7,031 nt of DNA from Deltaproteobacteria bacterium. Its GTDB lineage: Bacteria; Desulfobacterota; DSM-4660; Desulfatiglandales; HGW-15. The stretch lies in assembly GCA_030671095.1 (NCBI GenBank), contig DAOVAK010000143.1:1-7031 (forward strand), in the 5' to 3' direction. The position numbers and the translations under genes are program-made. Positions 4,941 to 7,031 of this stretch are shown here, in pieces (the first letter of the stretch is position 1; each line of letters begins with the position of its first letter). The notes beneath the pieces were generated by a model. That model searched no databases, was not told the DNA's origin, and saw nothing but the letters and a program-made list of their open reading frames with translations.

Positions 4941-7024
4941 CGCTTCTTCCCCCTTTTTACCCGGTCTCTGAATTCGGCTTTCAGCGCCTCCGCCACGGCT
5001 TCAGGGGCCTTCGAATATCGAGAAAATTCCATGGTAAATTCAGCTTTTCCTTGCGTTAGGGATCTGAGGGTAGTGGCATAGCCAAACATCTCGGCCAAGG
5101 GAACCTCTGCCTCCACAGTTGTAAACACGCCATCTTCGGCAGAACTCATGATTAAGCCCCTGCGCTGATTGATGGAGGCCATGACATTTCCCTGGAATTC
5201 TGAGGGGCATTCCACCGACACTTTCATCACGGGTTCCAATATGACCGGTTTTGCTTTTGAATAGGACTGTTTGAAGGCCCCTATGGCAGCATAGGTAAAG
5301 GCCCTCTCAGAGGAATCAACGGCATGGAATTGCCCATCATTCACGACAATCCGCATCCCAAGAACCGGAAATCCTATCAACCGCCCCTCTTTGAGGCATG
5401 ACTGGAAACCCTTGTCCACGGCAGGCATGAATTCTGTGGGTATGACACCTCCTTTCACCTGATTTACAAATTCATATACAGTATCACCAGCAGGTTCCAT
5501 ATACCCGACGACACGACCATATTGACCGGACCCGCCCGTCTGCTTCTTATGAAGGTAATCGAACTCTGCCCTTCTTGAGATGGCCTCTCGATAGGCAACT
5601 TGAGGGACACCAGTCGCCACATCGGCCTCGAACTCCCTTTTCATCCTCTCCACGTATATTTCCAGGTGCAGTTCTCCCATGCCTGAGATAATTGTTTCTC
5701 CTGACTCCTGGTCCACATGGGAGCGGAAAGTGGGGTCTTCTCTGATAAATCGGTTGAGGGCCTTGGACACGTTGGTTTGGGACTTATGGTCCGCCGGCGA
5801 TATGGCGAGGGAAATCACAGGTTCAGGCACAAAGATGGAGGACATGCTGTAGTTTAAGCGGCCATCTGTAAAGGTATCGCCTGAAAAGCAATCTACTCCG
5901 AAAAGGGTCACGATGTCTCCTGCCACCGCCCGGGTGATATCCTCCATTTCATCGGCATGCATTCTGACGAGTCTTCCCACCTTGATCTTTTTTCTGTCCC
6001 TCACATTGATCAGATCATCTCCCTTGCCAATCGAACCCTGGTAGATCCTTAAATAGGTAAGTTGTCCATATCGCGTGACCTCCAGCTTGAAGGCAAGGGC
6101 CACGAGGGGATCATCCGGATTGGAGGAAAGCATGACCTCCGCCTGCCCCTGATCCAGATTCAGAGCGAAGTTCTCCACCTCGGTGGGAGAAGGAAGATAT
6201 TGGTTAACCGCGTCGAGCAGCGGTTGGATTCCCATGTTTTTGTAGGCCGACCCCATGAAGACAGGGGTTAACTGCCGCAAAAGAGAACCTTTCCTCACGG
6301 CTTGGTGGATCAATGCTTCGCTCACCCTCTCCTCCAAAATGGCCTCCGTGAGCGCGTCAGAAAACATGGAGGCAGCATCCAGTAATTCCTCTCTTCTGGC
6401 ATTGGCCTCATCCAGGAGGGGAGATGGGATTTCCTCTGTTCTCACTATCTCTCCGTATTGCCCATCAAAATAGACGGCCTTCATGGAAACCAGATCCACA
6501 ACACCTGAAAAATCTCCTTCCAGCCCGATGGGTATCTGCATGAGAACCGCATTATGGTTCAATCTCTCGCGAAGCTGGTTCACGACTCTGTACGGATTGG
6601 CACCAGAACGATCACACTTATTGACAAAAGCCAGTCTGGGTACCCTGTACCGATTCATCTGGCGGTCAACGGTCAAGGACTGGGACTGCACGCCTCCCAC
6701 GGCACATAACACGAGTATGGAGCCATCCAGAACTCTGAGAGAACGCTCCACCTCGATGGTAAAATCCACATGCCCAGGGGTATCTATGACGTTTATCCTA
6801 TGATCATCCCATTCACAATGGGTAGCGGCCGAAGAAATGGTAATTCCCCTTTCCTTTTCCAACTCCATGGAATCCATCTTGGCCCCCACCCCGTCTTTCC
6901 CCTTCACCTCATGGATGGCGAATATTCGCTGGGTGTAATAGAGGATTCGCTCAGTCAGAGTGGTCTTGCCCGAGTCAATGTGAGCGCTAATACCAATGTT
7001 TCTGAATTTCTGAATATCATTCAA
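4937..7024 (-). CDS. fusA: Elongation factor G of the spdEFG1 / mitochondrial EFG1-like type
   Basis: EF-G is the cytosolic GTPase that drives tRNA-mRNA translocation on the ribosome. The 695-residue protein has all five domains. GTPase motifs are AHIDSGKTT (14-22), RGITI (59-63), DTPGH (81-85), NKCD (135-138) and GSA (258-260); domain II starts near 295, III near 400, IV near 480 with its tip loop HAVDSS (567-572), and V near 600. Instead of the IMAHIDAGKTTTTE of standard FusA it has [14 protein letters not shown], then [42 protein letters not shown] and [16 protein letters not shown], as in mitochondrial EFG1 and bacterial spdEFG1. By family knowledge such factors specialise in translocation, a second EF-G handling ribosome recycling. 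NKCD in place of NKLD/NKMD is unusual. The visible start is TTG, seven bases from the window edge, so the ribosome-binding site is unseen and an upstream start is possible. It is followed at once by the overlapping ATPase gene. Confidence 0.95.
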   Translation of the reverse strand: MNDIQKFRNIGISAHIDSGKTTLTERILYYTQRIFAIHEVKGKDGVGAKMDSMELEKERGITISSAATHCEWDDHRINVIDTPGHVDFTIEVERSLRVLDGSILVLCAVGGVQSQSLTVDRQMNRYRVPRLAFVNKCDRSGANPYRVVNQLRERLNHNAVLMQIPIGLEGDFSGVVDLVSMKAVYFDGQYGEIVRTEEIPSPLLDEANARREELLDAASMFSDALTEAILEERVSEALIHQAVRKGSLLRQLTPVFMGSAYKNMGIQPLLDAVNQYLPSPTEVENFALNLDQGQAEVMLSSNPDDPLVALAFKLEVTRYGQLTYLRIYQGSIGKGDDLINVRDRKKIKVGRLVRMHADEMEDITRAVAGDIVTLFGVDCFSGDTFTDGRLNYSMSSIFVPEPVISLAISPADHKSQTNVSKALNRFIREDPTFRSHVDQESGETIISGMGELHLEIYVERMKREFEADVATGVPQVAYREAISRRAEFDYLHKKQTGGSGQYGRVVGYMEPAGDTVYEFVNQVKGGVIPTEFMPAVDKGFQSCLKEGRLIGFPVLGMRIVVNDGQFHAVDSSERAFTYAAIGAFKQSYSKAKPVILEPVMKVSVECPSEFQGNVMASINQRRGLIMSSAEDGVFTTVEAEVPLAEMFGYATTLRSLTQGKAEFTMEFSRYSKAPEAVAEALKAEFRDRVKRGKKR

Positions 7025-7031
7025 AATAAAA

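Overview
The window looks like bacterial chromosome, most likely from an uncultured member of the former Deltaproteobacteria (Desulfobacterota-like). The main clue is the elongation factor G. It carries the sequence hallmarks of the spirochaete/planctomycete/deltaproteobacterial 'spdEFG1' type, the sister group of mitochondrial EFG1, rather than those of the usual bacterial FusA. The methionine aminopeptidase with an N-terminal SEC-C zinc motif, and intergenic spacers full of palindromic GTCATTGC...GCAATCTC-type repeats, fit that guess. The lineage is inferred from memory of these families; no search was run.

Layout. Bases 1-200 (minus) hold the first 66 codons of an epoxyqueuosine reductase (queG), cut by the window edge. 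Bases 201-637 are a gene-free spacer with a modular palindromic repeat. Bases 638-1546 (minus) encode a complete type I methionine aminopeptidase (map) with a SEC-C motif. Bases 1547-2349 are an 800-base spacer packed with inverted repeats. In order they are a nested stem-loop, a 29-base perfect palindrome inside a MITE-like element, a string of five short GC-rich hairpins, a strong extended -10 promoter, and a hairpin built from 8-base units. Bases 2350-3864 (plus) encode an AmpG-like major-facilitator permease. Bases 3865-4241, between convergent genes, hold a strong G-quadruplex motif on the minus strand and two oppositely oriented copies of the MITE-like element. Bases 4242-4940 and 4937-7024 (both minus) form a two-gene unit: fusA (EF-G) followed, with a 4-base ATGA overlap, by a small RecA/KaiC-like P-loop ATPase of unknown role.

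Functionally, four of the five genes relate to protein synthesis or cell-wall housekeeping: queuosine tRNA modification, N-terminal methionine removal, ribosomal translocation and probable muropeptide uptake. The least explained protein is the RecA-fold ATPase translationally coupled to EF-G, the best candidate here for undescribed biology. The spacers are the other point of interest, because most of their sequence can be assigned to a few repeat families that recur within the window. Three of the four genes whose starts lie in the window interior or near its edge appear to use GTG or TTG start codons.
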